Shown one piece after another: positions 62,206 to 64,000 of a stretch of DNA of 64,000 bases. The notes under the pieces are model-generated. The model did not search any database. It was not told the origin of the DNA and worked only from the letters and a program-made list of their open reading frames with translations. Numbering within the stretch: the first letter of the stretch is position 1; each line of letters begins with the position of its first letter. This DNA comes from Mytilus galloprovincialis (Eukaryota; Mollusca; Bivalvia; Mytilida; Mytilidae), in contig NC_134841.1 of assembly GCF_965363235.1 (NCBI RefSeq), positions 33,881,440-33,945,439 of the forward strand, in the 5' to 3' direction. A program made the translations under genes and the position numbers.

Positions 62206-63660
62206 TCATGGCTTCTTCTTCGCTAAGAAGGCGATATTTTGCATTATGAGCAGACAACTAAAAAAAATGGAGTCAAAACCACTATTGGTTCGGGTAGGAC
62301 ATGGTGTTCATGTAAACTGTTACCTTGTGAACTAGTATAATATTAAAAATTCGTAATTACAAATTATATGTGTCAGAAGCGCTTTTCTGTGATGACCTTC
62401 ATGAACGCTCAAAGCCAAATATTTTGAAGCCGAGGACGTATAAGTACAACACACGAGAAGAGCTAAATTAATAAACAGGACCAAACTATACTAGCTAATA
62501 TCGAGCACAATTCATGAGGAAGTTGGAATGTGATGGTGTAGTACAAATTAGTGTGTATGATTGACTATTTTGCTTGCTTTACGTCCAATTGCAATACATT
62601 TTTATGCCTATTCAAGACAAAAACACAGTTTTCTCTTTATAAAAAATATATTTAAACTAAGGCCCGCTCCAAGTACGAGGAATAAGGTTTAAAGTTACGC
62701 GATGGCGTATATTTACAAACCCCAACATAGGAAAAACTGATAGGCAGACAAGTGCAAACTCAGGATTTCGAAAGAGGCGGTCACTTAGTAAGAGTGCAAC
62801 ATGAAAAAGTATGTGCATTAACCACATATGAATCTCCGAAAGGGAGGACCGAATCCCCTGTCCCCATAACCATCGTAATCCTTAATCTTTGAGGTGATTG
62901 TATTTATATACTCCAGTCAACCCTTGTAGTCTGATTAAAGGAGAATATTCATACAACCTAAAATTTATTACCTGGAAAAGTACAAAATGTATGTATCCCT
63001 CTGTTAATAATTGATATATTTTCATATGAAAACAAGATAAATATGCTAAGTTGTTATAAATAAAACTCCACCCTGACACTAATCAGCTTCCGTACGATTC
63101 CAATCTTAAATGACTTGGGATTGTATGTTTTCCTACCAATGGTATATGGTTCCCACTAGGCTCATTGGCTTTCTTCCACCAATAAAAATTGTCTGTTACG
63201 AAATAGAACAAAACTGCTAAGAGGAGCATTGAACACTAATCAATCAATCTAGACCTGCATTCAATGTAAGTTTTAATGTTATTGGCTCATAAGCTATTTG
63301 ATGCTTTCATTATTTTCCCTAAGGTCAGGTTTCAAATGAAATATTAGATATTTAGGTAGAGCAATGACATTTGACACATTGAAAAATATTTTTTTTATTT
63401 TATATACAAAAATAGCATGTATATATACTAGTATGCAATATGATTGTCTTTCTATTGTTGCTATTGGTATCGTATAAATATATTCAATCTGCTGTTTATT
63501 ACTGGATATTAAATCATATATATTTTGGCCACTGCAATTTGGTCCTTGAACTGTGTTACAGCCCTCTTTTGCCATTGCTGCTAAAATAGACTAGGAACAT
63601 TGTACATGTACAGCGCAAGCCAAGACATAGTTACACAAAAGATTTACCTGAGTACTGAGT
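62206..63660. other. Gene-free segment
   Basis: Mixed AT-rich sequence with short unsupported frames. Nothing recognised. Confidence 0.5.
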
Positions 63661-63689
63661 ATATCAAACTGTTTTGAAAATAACATACA

Positions 63690-63832
63690 TGCACCAAAGA
63701 TCGTCTTTTGAAAATATGAAGCATGAATATGGACACACAATTAGATGTTATGAATTATCTTCAACATTTTTCCTGCTACATCAATTATATCTGGAGGTAT
63801 GCACAAAAGATCTTCTTTTGAAAATATGCAGC
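63690..63832. repeat. Short direct repeat pair
   Basis: ATCGTCTTTTGAAAATATGA near 63701 and ATCTTCTTTTGAAAATATGC near 63809, 108 bp apart. Confidence 0.6.
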
Positions 63833-63867
63833 GTATTTTTATCAAACAATCAGAATGTTGTTGCTTT

Positions 63868-64000
63868 TTAGGAGTCTGGTGGATTGTTATTTTCATCCAT
63901 TTTTCTGCGATATCGTTTACGTCTGGCGTTTGATGTTTTTGGTTTTGGTGTATTTGGTGGCATAGGATTAAATTGTGCGGGTGACATAGGAATAGTTTGT
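63868..64000 (-). CDS. Possible 3' coding exon, proline-rich and basic, runs off the edge
   Basis: On the minus strand a frame open from the window edge (63999) ends at TAA 63870-63868 after 43 residues. It reads QTIPMSPAQFNPMPPNTPKP, then a basic stretch with RRKRYRRKMDEN and ends PPDS. The composition is distinctly protein-like (Pro-rich, then Arg/Lys cluster, acidic end) compared with the surrounding AT-rich noise, but there is too little to name a family. It could be the C-terminus of a host gene or of a mobile-element ORF. Too short to show as a full ORF. Confidence 0.35.
   Translation of the reverse strand, partial: QTIPMSPAQFNPMPPNTPKPKTSNARRKRYRRKMDENNNPPDS

Overview
The window looks like a marine bivalve genome, most likely a mussel of the genus Mytilus. 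It is AT-rich, gene-poor and full of short, spliceable exons and dispersed repeats. Several repeats match families I remember from Mytilus sequence, for example those ending in CATACCACATCTTC, those bounded by GCTCACCTG/CAGGTGAGC, and one carrying a GGCGGGCGGGCGG run. I name the organism from memory of such repeats, not from a search.

Layout. 1-10038 is one very large 30-bp minisatellite with higher-order structure, open at the left window edge. 10039-16431 is repeat debris with a decayed element ORF near 13.6 kb and the first of several terminal-inverted-repeat (TIR) elements. 16690-19572 is an array with a period of exactly 500 bp. 19792-25500 is a three-level nest of TIR elements. 25501-30414 is mostly empty AT-rich DNA with a small MITE, a 78-bp triplet repeat and a 447-bp fold-back. 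30415-39524 (minus) is the one clear large gene: a ZNFX1-like SF1 helicase with a long NFX1-type zinc-finger tract. Its last exon, found here by matching splice sites and phase, adds the RZ-type finger and an RGG-rich tail, giving about 2375 residues. 39525-49800 holds the 3' end of a non-LTR retrotransposon, small repeats and an ACGGAC-rich TIR element. 49805-54789 (plus) is a three-exon gene for a mucin-like type I membrane protein of about 338 residues; most of it has no ATG-initiated ORF and shows only when spliced. 54790-64000 is again repeats, including a 2.4-kb TIR element with AACGCAAA palindromes and a second ACGGAC-rich copy split by a MITE-bearing insertion. A possible 3' exon on the minus strand runs off the right edge.

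The two genes look independent. The ZNFX1-like gene belongs to a family of RNA helicases involved in antiviral RNA sensing (vertebrates) or small-RNA inheritance (nematodes). The mucin-like gene looks like a surface sialomucin-type protein. The strongest unexplained pattern is that four unrelated TIR element families here share one design: long TIRs followed by subterminal arrays of a family-specific short palindrome or motif. No tRNA, rRNA or CRISPR array was recognised.
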